Origin: Micromonospora marina
Lineage (GTDB): Bacteria > Actinomycetota > Actinomycetes > Mycobacteriales > Micromonosporaceae
Assembly (NCBI RefSeq): GCF_900091565.1
Contig: NZ_FMCV01000007.1
Span: forward strand, 124,001-188,000
Length of the DNA stretch: 64,000 nucleotides
Direction: 5' to 3'
The translations under genes were made by a program, and so were the position numbers. Shown piece after piece: positions 46,391 through 55,589 of the stretch. The notes beneath the pieces were generated by a model that did not search any database, was not told the origin of the DNA, and worked only from the letters and a program-made list of their open reading frames with translations. Position 1 is the stretch's first letter; each line of letters begins with the position of its first letter.

Positions 46391-48853
46391 ATGACCACCT
46401 CACTCGCCGACCACCTGCGGGCCCTCCCCGACGAGTCGCTTGCCGCCCTGCTCCAGCTGCGGCCGGACCTCGTCGTGCCGGTGCCGGCCGACGTGTCCGC
46501 CCTCGCCCTGCGCGCCCAGTCCCGGGTCTCCGTGGCCCGGGCGCTCGACGGGCTCGACCAGTTCACCCTCCAGATCCTCGACGCCGCCCGGCTCACCCGC
46601 GGCCCCGAGGGCGCCACCTCCACCGACCAGATCGTGGCCATGGCCACCGCCGGGCCACAGCCGCCCGCACCCACAGCGGTCCGCACCGCCGTCGACCGGC
46701 TCCGGGCCCGGTTCCTGCTGTACGGCCCCGAGCACGACCTGTGCGTGGCCGGCGGCATCGACGAGGTGTCCCCGTACCCGGCGGGGCTGGGCCGGCCGGC
46801 GGCGGAGCTGGACCCGCGCGCGGCGGCGCTCTGCGCGGACCCGGCGAAGCTGCGTCGGACGCTGCTGTCCGCGCCGCCCTCGGCTCGGGCCGTCCTGGAC
46901 CGGCTCGCCGCCGGGCCGCCGGTCGGGACCGTGACGCCCGGAGCGCTGGAGGCCCCGGCCACCGGCGCCGAGGACGTGCTCCCGCCCGACCTGGTCAACG
47001 GCGGAACGCCGACCGGCTCGCCGATCCGCTGGCTGGTCGAGCACCGGCTGCTGGTCCGGATGTCCGGCGGCCGCAACGGCACCGTCGAGCTGCCCCGCGA
47101 GGTGGGGCTGGTGCTGCGCCGCGACGCCGGTCCGCTGGGCCCGCTGCGCACCAGCCCGCCGGTGGTGTCCGGGCCGCCGCGCGAGGTCAAGTCCGTCGAC
47201 TCGGCCGGGGCCGGGCAGACCATGGAGGTGGTCCGGCACACCGAGGCGATGCTGGAGGCGCTGACCGCGGAACCCGCACCCGTCCTGCGCTCCGGCGGCG
47301 TCGGCGTACGCGACCTGCGACGGCTCGCCCGCGGCCTCGGCCTGGACGAGCCGGCCACCGCGCTGCTGTTCGAGGTGGCGTACGCGGCCGGGCTGACCGG
47401 GGAGATGGAGCTGACCGGCGCGGCCACCACCCGGTACGGCGGCGACCAGCAGATCCTGCCCACCGGCGGGTACGAGGTGTGGCGGGCGGTGTCGCTGGCC
47501 CAGCGCTGGGAGCAGCTCGCCCGCGCCTGGATGGCGATGCCCCGCCAGGCCGGCCTGATCGGGCAGCGCGACGACCGGGACCGGCCCATCTCGGTGCTCT
47601 CCGCCGAGGCGGAACGAGCAGGCGCGCCGGCCGCCCGTCGTGCGGTGCTCACCGTGCTGGCCGACCTGCCACCCGGCACCGCGCCGACCACCGACGAGGT
47701 GCTGGAACTGCTGGACTGGCGTGCGCCGCGGCGGGCCCGGGGGCGGGAGGCCGCGCACCGGGAGGTGCTCGCCGAGGCCGCCACGCTGGGCGTGACCGGG
47801 CTCGGCGCGCTCACCTCGTACGGGCGGCTGCTGCTCGCCGAGCTGACCGAGACCGACGAGCGCGGTGACGACCCGCTCGGGCTGCGCTGCGACGCCGAGT
47901 CGGGCGACGCGTCGACGACGGTACGGGCGCTGGACGGGCTGCTGCCCGCCCCGGTCGACCACGTGCTGGTGCAGGCCGACCTGACGGTGGTGGTGCCCGG
48001 CCCGCCCGACCCGGCGCTCGCCGCCGAGCTGGACGTGGTGGCCGAGCACGAGTCGGCGGGCGGAGCCAGCGTGCACCGGGTCACCCCGGCGAGCGTCAGG
48101 CGGGCGCTCGACGCCGGCTACACCGCCGACGACCTGCACGCGCTGTTCCGCCGCCGGTCGCGTACCCCGGTGCCGCAGGGCCTCACCTATCTCGTCGACG
48201 ACGTGGCCCGCAAACACGGCGGGCTGCGCGTCGGCTCGGCGGGGGCGTACGTCCGCAGCGACGACGAGGCGCTGCTCACCGAGGTGCAGGCGGACCGGCG
48301 ACTGGAGCCGCTCGCGTTCCGCCGGCTCGCGCCCACGGTGCTGGTCACCCCGTACCAGGTCAACCGCATGCTGACCGCGCTGCGCGACGCCGGTTACGCC
48401 CCGGTGCCCGAGGACGCCGGCGGCGCGATGGTGCTGGCGCGGCCGAAGAGCCGGCGGGCACCGGCCCGTACCGCGATCAGCCGTGCGGTGGACCCGCTCG
48501 CCACGCCGAAGCTGCCGATGCCCCGCCTGCTCGGCGTGGTGGAGCAGATCCGCCGCGGCGAGGCGGCGGCCCGGGCGGCCCGCCGGGCCCCGGCTGTGGT
48601 CCGCGGCGCCCCGGCGGCGGCCGGGCCGGCGCCCGTGTCCGGACACGGCGACGCGCTGGCGGTGCTCCAACAGGCGGTACGGGACAAGGCGCTGGTCTGG
48701 GTGGGCTACGTCGACGCGCACGGGGCGACCGCGTCCCGGCTGGTCCGGCCGGTGTCGATCGGCGCCGGCTACCTGCGCGCCGAGGACGACCGGACGGAGA
48801 TGCTGCACACGTTCGCGCTGCACCGGATCACCGCGGCCGTGCTGGAGGAGTGA
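46391..48853 (+). CDS. helicase-associated protein (XPB/Ssl2-like, Helicase_C_3 domain)
   Basis: An 820-residue protein without Walker motifs. Residues about 520-650 fit the helicase-associated domain (VQADLTVVVPGPPDPALAAELD, VTPASVRRALDAGYTADDLHALFRRRSRTPVPQGLTYLVDDVARKHG). The N-terminal half contains repeated winged-helix-like sections (ADHLRALPDESLAALLQLRPDL). The C-terminal 60 residues resemble a WYL-like fold (WVGYVDAHGATASRLVRPVSIG). In many actinobacteria its homologue sits beside the XPB helicase gene, which here is 1.5 kb further right. It is probably a DNA-repair partner. Confidence 0.82.
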   Translation: MTTSLADHLRALPDESLAALLQLRPDLVVPVPADVSALALRAQSRVSVARALDGLDQFTLQILDAARLTRGPEGATSTDQIVAMATAGPQPPAPTAVRTAVDRLRARFLLYGPEHDLCVAGGIDEVSPYPAGLGRPAAELDPRAAALCADPAKLRRTLLSAPPSARAVLDRLAAGPPVGTVTPGALEAPATGAEDVLPPDLVNGGTPTGSPIRWLVEHRLLVRMSGGRNGTVELPREVGLVLRRDAGPLGPLRTSPPVVSGPPREVKSVDSAGAGQTMEVVRHTEAMLEALTAEPAPVLRSGGVGVRDLRRLARGLGLDEPATALLFEVAYAAGLTGEMELTGAATTRYGGDQQILPTGGYEVWRAVSLAQRWEQLARAWMAMPRQAGLIGQRDDRDRPISVLSAEAERAGAPAARRAVLTVLADLPPGTAPTTDEVLELLDWRAPRRARGREAAHREVLAEAATLGVTGLGALTSYGRLLLAELTETDERGDDPLGLRCDAESGDASTTVRALDGLLPAPVDHVLVQADLTVVVPGPPDPALAAELDVVAEHESAGGASVHRVTPASVRRALDAGYTADDLHALFRRRSRTPVPQGLTYLVDDVARKHGGLRVGSAGAYVRSDDEALLTEVQADRRLEPLAFRRLAPTVLVTPYQVNRMLTALRDAGYAPVPEDAGGAMVLARPKSRRAPARTAISRAVDPLATPKLPMPRLLGVVEQIRRGEAAARAARRAPAVVRGAPAAAGPAPVSGHGDALAVLQQAVRDKALVWVGYVDAHGATASRLVRPVSIGAGYLRAEDDRTEMLHTFALHRITAAVLEE

Positions 48854-48854
48854 G

Positions 48855-49091
48855 TTACTCCCCGTTCCGGCGCAGCGTGCCGATCACCGACACGGCCAGC
48901 AGCAGGGCGAACGCGGCACCGGCCGACTCGCCCACCGAGTCGACGAAGCCCTGCTGCTGCACCAGCAGCCCGAACAGGAACCAGCCGAACACCCCCGCGG
49001 CGGCGGCCGCGTAGGCGAGCACTACCGCCGTGGGCACCTCGTGCTGCCGCGTCCGTTCGTCGTCGGGAAGCACGTCCTGGTCAACGATCAT
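48855..49091 (-). CDS. small two-helix membrane protein
   Basis: A 78-residue protein with a hydrophilic N-terminus and two membrane helices (AVVLAYAAAAAGVFGWFLFGLLV and AGAAFALLLAVSVIGTL). Function unknown. GGAGGG precedes the ATG at 49091. It converges on the helicase-associated gene with a 1-nt gap. Confidence 0.72.
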   Translation of the reverse strand: MIVDQDVLPDDERTRQHEVPTAVVLAYAAAAAGVFGWFLFGLLVQQQGFVDSVGESAGAAFALLLAVSVIGTLRRNGE

Positions 49092-49248
49092 GGCAGTCCC
49101 TCCCCGTCCCGGCATGGACCCGGCTTCCAGGGTTGCATCAACCGGACCGCGCGGACAGGGGTTAAAACCCTGATCCGGGCGGTCCGGTCACGGGTGCGGC
49201 GGTTGCGGTTCGGTTCCGGCGCGCAGGCGGAGCGCTCAGGTGGAGCGC

Positions 49249-50124
49249 TCAGGTGCCGGGGCGGCGGCCGATCACCACGACGCGGGTGCCGACCGAGCCC
49301 AGCTCCCACAGGCGTACCGCGTCACGGTGCAGCAGGTTGACGCACCCGTGCGATCCGATCGCGCCGTCGTGCAGGTAGGTGGTGGTCTCGTGGAAGCCGA
49401 TCCCGCCGTTGAACTGCTGCCAGTACGGCAGCCACACCTCGTACGGGTCGGACCACTCACGCGGGTTCTTCCGGCCCACCGAGTACGTGCCGGCCGGGGT
49501 GGCGAAGCCGGACATGCCGGTGCGGGTGACGGTCGGGCCCGTCACCACGGTGCCACCGCGCATCGCCCAGACCGTCTGCCGGGTCAGGTCGACGCAGAAG
49601 GTGAGCCGGGAACCGGCTTTGCACCGCGCGGTGTCGGTGGCGGCGAGCCGCTTCGCCACGTCGTACGTGGTGGGGCCGGCGCGACCGGCGGGCGGGCTGA
49701 TCCCGTACCGGATCTGGAACTTCCTGATCGCGGCGCAGTCGGCGGCGGACTGCTCGCCGTCCACGGTCAGCGTCCCGAAGCCGCCCAGCCGGGTCAGGTA
49801 CGTCTCCACGGCCCGCTGGTGCTCCCCCTGCGGGCATCCGGCGGACGCGCTCGGCTTCGGCTCGGGCTTCGTCGTCTTCGTCGCCTCGGGCGACCGGGAG
49901 GGTTTCGGCGAGGCCGTCCGGCTCGGCTGCGCCGACGGGGACGTGACCGGCTGCTCCGGCGTGGGCGACGCGCTCGCCCCCGATGCTCCCTCCGTCAGCC
50001 CGACCGGCCCGGGAGTGCTCCCCCCGGCGCCGTTCGCCTGCGGATCGAGCGCACAGGCGCCGACACCGACCAGCACGACCACCACCAGGGCGGCGACCCG
50101 GGCGAGAAACCGGACACGCAGCAT
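49249..50124 (-). CDS. lipoprotein L,D-transpeptidase with peptidoglycan-binding domain
   Basis: A 291-residue secreted lipoprotein. The signal sequence ends in a lipobox VGAC; a Pro/Ser/Thr-rich linker follows. A peptidoglycan-binding-type repeat (YLTRLGGFGTLTVDGEQSAADCAAIRKFQ) precedes the YkuD domain, whose catalytic motif HDGAIGSHGCVNL is intact near residue 261. It makes 3-3 cross-links or attaches proteins to peptidoglycan outside the membrane. GGAGGG precedes the ATG at 50124. Confidence 0.93.
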   Translation of the reverse strand: MLRVRFLARVAALVVVVLVGVGACALDPQANGAGGSTPGPVGLTEGASGASASPTPEQPVTSPSAQPSRTASPKPSRSPEATKTTKPEPKPSASAGCPQGEHQRAVETYLTRLGGFGTLTVDGEQSAADCAAIRKFQIRYGISPPAGRAGPTTYDVAKRLAATDTARCKAGSRLTFCVDLTRQTVWAMRGGTVVTGPTVTRTGMSGFATPAGTYSVGRKNPREWSDPYEVWLPYWQQFNGGIGFHETTTYLHDGAIGSHGCVNLLHRDAVRLWELGSVGTRVVVIGRRPGT

Positions 50125-50309
50125 GGGCCCTCCCTGGACAGTCGTCCCGCTTGCTAGACGTGTGGGACGAGTATGGCGTTGCCTGTCCAGCGAGACTTTT
50201 TTGCGGCGCCCGCCGGCGTGCAACACTGGATGGTCGGCCTGCGGCAGGTCAGCCGGGTGCGGACGGGGTTCCGGGCAGCGGGTTCCGGGCGATACGAGAG
50301 GACGCTGGC

Positions 50310-51989
50310 GTGAGCGGTGGACCACTGATCGTGCAGTCGGACAAGACGCTGCTGCTGGAGGTGGATCACCCCGACGCGCAGGCGTGCCGGATGGCGATCG
50401 CGCCGTTCGCCGAGCTGGAACGCTCCCCCGAGCACGTGCACACCTACCGGCTCACGCCGCTGGGCCTGTGGAACGCGCGGGCCGCCGGCCACGACGCCGA
50501 GGGCGTGGTCGACTCGCTGATCAAGTACTCGCGCTACCCGGTGCCGCACGCGCTGCTGGTCGACGTGGCCGAGACGATGGACCGGTACGGCCGGCTCCAG
50601 CTCGCCAACGACCCGGTGCACGGCCTGGTGCTGCGCGGGCTGGACCGGGTGGTGCTCATCGAGGTCGCCAAGAGCAAGAAGCTCGCCGGCATGCTCGGCG
50701 CCAAGATCGACGACGACACGATCGCGGTGCACCCGTCCGAGCGGGGCCGGCTCAAGCAGGCGCTGCTCAAGCTGGGCTGGCCGGCCGAGGACCTGGCCGG
50801 ATACGTGGACGGCGAGGCACACCCGATCGAGCTGGCCGAGTCCGGCTCCGACGGCGGCAAGCCGTGGACGCTGCGGTCGTACCAGCGGGAGGCCGGCGAG
50901 GCGTTCTGGGCCGGCGGGTCCGGCGTCGTGGTGCTGCCCTGCGGTGCCGGCAAGACGCTCGTCGGCGCGGCGGCGATGGCCGAGGCGAAGGCGACCACGC
51001 TGATCCTGGTCACCAACACCGTGGCCGGACGGCAGTGGAAGCGGGAACTGATCGCCCGCACGTCGCTGACCGAGGAGGAGATCGGCGAGTACTCGGGCGA
51101 GCGCAAGGAGATCCGCCCGGTCACCATCGCCACGTACCAGGTGCTCACCTCGCGGCGCGGCGGCGCGTTCACCCACCTGGACCTGTTCGGCGCCCGCGAC
51201 TGGGGCCTGGTCGTCTACGACGAGGTGCACCTGCTGCCCGCGCCGATCTTCCGCTTCACGGCGGACCTCCAGGCCCGTCGCCGGCTCGGCCTCACCGCGA
51301 CGCTGGTACGCGAGGACGGCCGGGAGGGCGACGTGTTCAGCCTGATCGGCCCGAAGCGGTACGACGCGCCGTGGAAGGACATCGAACAGCAGGGCTGGAT
51401 CGCCCCGGCGGAGTGCACCGAGGTACGGGTGACACTCACCGACGCCGAGCGGCTGGCGTACGCGACGGCGGAGGCCGAGGAGCGCTACCGGATGGCGGCC
51501 ACCGCCCGCACGAAGCTGCCGGTGGTCCGGGCTCTGGTGGAGCGGCACCCGTCCGAGCAGGTCCTCGTCATCGGCGGGTTCCTCGACCAGTTGCACCAGC
51601 TCGGCGAATACCTGGACGCGCCGATCGTGCAGGGCTCCACCACGAACAAGGAGCGGGAGCGGCTGTTCGACGCGTTCCGCTCGGGTTCGTTGCGGACCTT
51701 GGTCATCTCCAAGGTGGGCAACTTCTCGATCGACCTGCCGGAGGCCGCTGTCGCGATCCAGGTGTCCGGCACGTTCGGCTCCCGGCAGGAGGAGGCGCAG
51801 CGGCTGGGCCGGGTGCTGCGCCCGAAGGCCGACGGCCGGCAGGCGCACTTCTACACGGTGGTCTCCCGGGACACCATCGACACCGAGTACGCCGCGCACC
51901 GGCAGCGGTTCCTGGCCGAGCAGGGGTACGCGTACACCATCGTGGACGCCGACGACGTGCTGGGACCGTCGCTGCCCACAGCCGACTGA
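50310..51989 (+). CDS. XPB-family DNA repair helicase
   Basis: A 559-residue SF2 helicase of the XPB/Ercc3 type, with the damage-recognition domain N-terminal. Walker A is LPCGAGKT (about residue 208), the DEVH box is VVYDEVH (about 302), motif III is LGLTATLVRED and motif VI QRLGRVLRP. The length equals that of actinobacterial XPB. GAGAGGA lies 7 nt before the GTG at 50310. It probably acts in DNA repair with the helicase-associated protein upstream. Confidence 0.95.
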   Translation: MSGGPLIVQSDKTLLLEVDHPDAQACRMAIAPFAELERSPEHVHTYRLTPLGLWNARAAGHDAEGVVDSLIKYSRYPVPHALLVDVAETMDRYGRLQLANDPVHGLVLRGLDRVVLIEVAKSKKLAGMLGAKIDDDTIAVHPSERGRLKQALLKLGWPAEDLAGYVDGEAHPIELAESGSDGGKPWTLRSYQREAGEAFWAGGSGVVVLPCGAGKTLVGAAAMAEAKATTLILVTNTVAGRQWKRELIARTSLTEEEIGEYSGERKEIRPVTIATYQVLTSRRGGAFTHLDLFGARDWGLVVYDEVHLLPAPIFRFTADLQARRRLGLTATLVREDGREGDVFSLIGPKRYDAPWKDIEQQGWIAPAECTEVRVTLTDAERLAYATAEAEERYRMAATARTKLPVVRALVERHPSEQVLVIGGFLDQLHQLGEYLDAPIVQGSTTNKERERLFDAFRSGSLRTLVISKVGNFSIDLPEAAVAIQVSGTFGSRQEEAQRLGRVLRPKADGRQAHFYTVVSRDTIDTEYAAHRQRFLAEQGYAYTIVDADDVLGPSLPTAD

Positions 51990-51995
51990 GCAACC

Positions 51996-52024
51996 GGTGG
52001 GCCGCCCCTTCCGGGCGGCCCACC
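51996..52024. terminator. perfect 12-bp hairpin terminator
   Basis: Arms 51996-52007 and 52013-52024 are exact reverse complements with a 5-nt loop, between the converging XPB and Ig-repeat protein genes. Confidence 0.85.
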
Positions 52025-52036
52025 GTCACCACCGGG

Positions 52037-54940
52037 TCAGGAGTAGTTGACCAGGAAGTAGTAGCTCGTCGTGTCGGTCCACACGCCGTCGGCGGTCCGG
52101 CCGCGCACCCGCATGCTGTACGAGCCGGCCGAGGTCGGCGTGAAGGTCGCCGTGGCAACGCCGGCGGCGTTCGCGGCCACGGTCACCGGCTGCCCGTCCT
52201 CGACTGTGTACTCGAACTCGGTCACACCCGGGCTGCCCTGGGTGAAGGTGAACTCACCGGCCACGCCCACACCGCCGGACCACCGATCGGCCGGGTAGGT
52301 ACCAGAGCTGACGAGCGGCGCCGTGCCGACCAGGAACGGGTAGTCGGTCTGCGGCGTGTAGTCGCCCGCGGCGGTACGCCCCCTTACCGAGATGAGGTTC
52401 GCGCCGTTGCGGTCCATGGTCACCGTGATGTCCGTGGCCAGCGCATCGGGCTTCTTCGGCACGCTCTGCCAGGCGCCGCCGTTGAGCTGGTACTCGAAGG
52501 TCGTCACCTCGCTGATCTCGGTGTAGACCCCGAACGTGCCGACCGACCCGATCCCGCCGCGCGGGCTGTACTCGTCGTACGCGCTGCTCACGTTCACCCG
52601 GGCATCGCGGACCCGGAAGTAGTACCGGCGTTCCGGGCTGACCGTGCCGTCGGCCGTCCGGCTGGTGACAGTCAGCAGCGTGTAGCCGGAGTGCGCCGGC
52701 GTGATCTCGACGGTGGCCCGGCCGTCCGCACCGGCGGCCACCACCTGCTCCTCACCGGTGTACTCCAGCACGTAGCGGTACTCGGTCACGCCGGAGCGGC
52801 CCGGGTTGAAGGTGAACCGGCCCGTCTGCCCGGGCTGGCCGCCCCCACCGTTCTCCGGGTAGTCCTCGGACTTCACCACCGGCGCGTCGCTGACCTCGAA
52901 CGTGTACGTCCGCGTCGGGGAGAAGGAGCCGTCCTGGAACCGGGTACGCACCGTCAGCGTGTTGCTGCCGGAACGGTCCGGGGTGAGCGTCACCTGCGCC
53001 CAACTGTAGTCCGGGTCGACGACCTGCTCCGGCCCGTCGTTGAGGCGATAGAGGTAGACGTCGACGTCGGGCATGCCGGTGTCGAAGTGGAACTCGCCGG
53101 GGATGCCCACGCCACCCCATGCGCCGTTCTCGTAATAGGTGCTGGAGGAGACGTACGGCTTGGTGTCGATGACGTTGAACTGCTGCTCCTGCGTCTCCGA
53201 GACAGTGCCGTCGGCACTGATGCTCCAGACGTTCAGCACGTGCCAGCCACCCTCGGTGGGCGTCCAGCGCAGCACCGCCGTACCGTCCGCGGCCGCGTCG
53301 ATGCGCAGCAGATCGCCGCCACCGAACGTGTACTCGTACGCCACCACGCCGGTCCGGCCGGGCCGGAACGTGAAGGTGCCGGGACGGTCCACCACCCCGT
53401 CGTGCTCGGGGAAGTCGAAGTCGTCCGACTCCACGGTCGGGAGGTCGCGGACCGATACGTTCTCGGTGTACCCGCCGACGAGCTCGCTCCCGGCGTAGCT
53501 GCGGACCTCGACCTTGACGAGGCCCCCCTCGGCGAACGTCACCGGGATCTCGGTCGGGCCATCGGGGTTCACCGGCACCCGGGTCTCAGCGCCGTCGCCG
53601 ATGCGGTACCCGAACTCGGTGACCCCCTCCACGTTCGTGGAGACGGCCAGCTTGCTGGGCAGCCCGATGCCGGCCATCGTCACCTCGACCTGCGGCGCGG
53701 TCGACTTCACCCGGAACTCGTAGTGGACCGTCTCGGACGAGTTGGACGCGCTGTCCACGCTGCGCACGCTCAGCGAGTCGGAGAACGAGGTCGGGGTGTA
53801 TTCGAGCGTCACGTCGGCGCCGGGCGACGGCGCGGGGATGTAGTAGTACGCGTCGCCGAAGCGGCCCCAGTAGTAGCCGACCACGTCCGGCGAGCCGTTG
53901 GCCTTGAACGTGAACGTCCCCGGCACCCCCGACCCACCGTGCGGAAGGCCGTCGTTCGGGTACTTCTCCGAGGTCACCACGGGGGCAGCGGGTCGCTGCG
54001 CGTCCACCTTGACGTAGCACGGCTTGGCCCAGGCGGAGAAGTCGTACCCGTCGTACGCCCGGACGGTCCAGGCCACCACGGTGCCGTCGGGGTACTGCGA
54101 CATGTCCCAGGAGAGCTTCGACAGGGCACCGCCGTAGCTGGATCCGAGCTTTTCGGCACGCTGGTTCTCGTCACCGACCGGCCACGCGGCGAACTGCCCG
54201 TTGTAGCTGTCGTAGGGGTCCGCGTCCGCGCCCTTGACCATCAGCGTGTAGGAACGCGGCCCCACGGGCTGCGGCTTCGCCGCTGTCCCGCAGGCCCACG
54301 ACGGGAAGTCCAGGCCGATCTGCCCGACCGTCGGCGCGTGGTTCGCCTCACTGTTGATCACCGGGAACGGACGGAGCTTACGACCGTGGGAGAGCTTGCC
54401 CTCGGAGCCGTGCGGCAGCCGGATCTCGACGGTGAGCGTCTGCTTGCCCTGATCCGCGATCTTTTGGAGGGCGGGCATGATGTCCCACGCCAGATAGCCG
54501 GGGCAGGCCGCCTCCCCGCCGGCCTGGACCGTGCCGAGCAGCTCGCGACGGCGCGGGCTCGACGCCCAGCTCGTGGTCGCGGTAATCGGGTCGGTACGCC
54601 ACAGCTCGACCGGCTGGGCGATCGAGCAGTCCGCCGCGGAGCGCTCCGCGACGACCAGGTCCGCCTTGTGGATGACGGTCCCGCGGAAGCGCGAGACGTC
54701 GAAGGTGAAGTAGGACCGGGACTTGTGCTTCGTGCCGGTCGCGTCCGTCCAGGCGCCGACCGGCGCGTCCCCGTCCGTGTTGACGAACGACTTCCTCGGC
54801 TGCTGCGAATCCGTGTAGGCCCAGCCGGACTTGCCGGTGGTCCGGTGCTCGTAGGCCTGCGCCGGAGCGGTGTCGACGCCGATCAGGCCGGCACCGAGCA
54901 CTATGCCCAGTGACACGGCGAGCATTCTTCGTGCGCGCAC
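52037..54940 (-). CDS. large secreted DNRLRE/Ig-like repeat protein
   Basis: A 967-residue exported protein. A signal peptide (MRARRMLAVSLGIVLGAG... cut after APAQA, about residue 29) leads a DNRLRE-type beta domain (about 35-190: KSRSYFTFDVSRFRGTVIHKADLVV). From about residue 320 to the end there are seven Ig-like repeats of about 90 residues, each with the pattern VxSxxYPxxGxxGGxGxxGxFTF and closing TVSxxxxYYFxV. No catalytic site is visible, so adhesion or matrix roles are possible. GGAAGGAG sits 7 nt before the GTG at 54940. Confidence 0.85.
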   Translation of the reverse strand: MRARRMLAVSLGIVLGAGLIGVDTAPAQAYEHRTTGKSGWAYTDSQQPRKSFVNTDGDAPVGAWTDATGTKHKSRSYFTFDVSRFRGTVIHKADLVVAERSAADCSIAQPVELWRTDPITATTSWASSPRRRELLGTVQAGGEAACPGYLAWDIMPALQKIADQGKQTLTVEIRLPHGSEGKLSHGRKLRPFPVINSEANHAPTVGQIGLDFPSWACGTAAKPQPVGPRSYTLMVKGADADPYDSYNGQFAAWPVGDENQRAEKLGSSYGGALSKLSWDMSQYPDGTVVAWTVRAYDGYDFSAWAKPCYVKVDAQRPAAPVVTSEKYPNDGLPHGGSGVPGTFTFKANGSPDVVGYYWGRFGDAYYYIPAPSPGADVTLEYTPTSFSDSLSVRSVDSASNSSETVHYEFRVKSTAPQVEVTMAGIGLPSKLAVSTNVEGVTEFGYRIGDGAETRVPVNPDGPTEIPVTFAEGGLVKVEVRSYAGSELVGGYTENVSVRDLPTVESDDFDFPEHDGVVDRPGTFTFRPGRTGVVAYEYTFGGGDLLRIDAAADGTAVLRWTPTEGGWHVLNVWSISADGTVSETQEQQFNVIDTKPYVSSSTYYENGAWGGVGIPGEFHFDTGMPDVDVYLYRLNDGPEQVVDPDYSWAQVTLTPDRSGSNTLTVRTRFQDGSFSPTRTYTFEVSDAPVVKSEDYPENGGGGQPGQTGRFTFNPGRSGVTEYRYVLEYTGEEQVVAAGADGRATVEITPAHSGYTLLTVTSRTADGTVSPERRYYFRVRDARVNVSSAYDEYSPRGGIGSVGTFGVYTEISEVTTFEYQLNGGAWQSVPKKPDALATDITVTMDRNGANLISVRGRTAAGDYTPQTDYPFLVGTAPLVSSGTYPADRWSGGVGVAGEFTFTQGSPGVTEFEYTVEDGQPVTVAANAAGVATATFTPTSAGSYSMRVRGRTADGVWTDTTSYYFLVNYS

Positions 54941-54983
54941 GACGATGCTCCTTCCCCCGTAGGACAACGGCGTGCATCGCCGT

Positions 54984-55367
54984 CTAGTCGCATGAGGGTA
55001 TCGAAGGGGGACGACAGAGGCGTACGCCGATTCGGGTGGCCTGAGCCGACCGGGCGGACCGCATCGGCGCGGTGCAGGTGTCCGCCCCGATCGGGCAGTT
55101 GAACTGCGGCGCCGCCTCACGCGGCGTGTCGGCCACGAAGTCGCCGGACGCGGAGCAGCCGTGCGCGAACGTGTGCTCCAGCATCAGCCAGTGCCCCACC
55201 TCGTGCGTCAGCGTGTCGCCGAGCGCGTACTTGCCGGCCGTGCCGCCCGGCATCGACTCGTCGAGCATCACCACGCCGTCGATGTAGTCACGGCCGTTGT
55301 TGTAGCCCTTCGGGAAGTACGCCCAGCCGAGCAGCCCGTCACCGATGTTCGCCGCGTAGATGTTCAG
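54984..55367 (-). pseudogene. M43 (pappalysin-like) metalloprotease remnant
   Basis: The frame keeps about 98 residues of an M43 peptidase core: LNIYAANIGDGLLGWAYFP, the zinc motif HEVGHWLMLEHTF, the HGC and DFVADTPREA segments and GADTC. The usual N-terminal half (signal and propeptide) is absent; a TGA stands directly before LNIY, and the C-terminal part after ADTC (about 55073) no longer looks like the family. No start codon with a binding site fits the core, so it is a fragment of a gene broken at both ends. Confidence 0.85.
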
Positions 55368-55589
55368 TCAGGCGGCGCTGAGCTTCCGCAGCACGTACTG
55401 GTTGAGGCGCATGCCCTCCTCGGCGGCATGGCTGAGCCGCCGCCCCCGGTGCCGGCGCGCGACGCTGCGCCAGCGGCGCACGCCCACGACGGCGAGCCGC
55501 TCCTGGTGCCCGGGCGCGGGCACCAGGCAGCCGTTCGCCCACAGGTCGGCGAGTGCCCGCACGATCGCCGCCCGGGTCGGGTCAGTCAC
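55368..55589 (-). CDS. small basic hypothetical protein after the GNAT gene
   Basis: A 73-residue protein with strong GC-ending codon bias and no known domain. It is helical and basic (VRRWRSVARRHRGRRLSHAAEEGMRLNQYVL). The GTG start overlaps the GNAT stop by 8 nt, so it is coupled. Its stop touches the M43 remnant, so the 3' end may itself be a rearrangement boundary. Confidence 0.55.
   Translation of the reverse strand: MTDPTRAAIVRALADLWANGCLVPAPGHQERLAVVGVRRWRSVARRHRGRRLSHAAEEGMRLNQYVLRKLSAA

Noticed and set aside
46400..48823. Leftward open frame of about 800 codons opposite the helicase-associated gene
   Set aside because: No start context and an Arg/Gly/His-rich translation; the rightward frame matches a known family.
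49379..54913. Rightward open frame of over 1800 codons
   Set aside because: It runs antisense to the L,D-transpeptidase, in the wrong frame through XPB, then antisense to the Ig-repeat protein, so it crosses three real genes.
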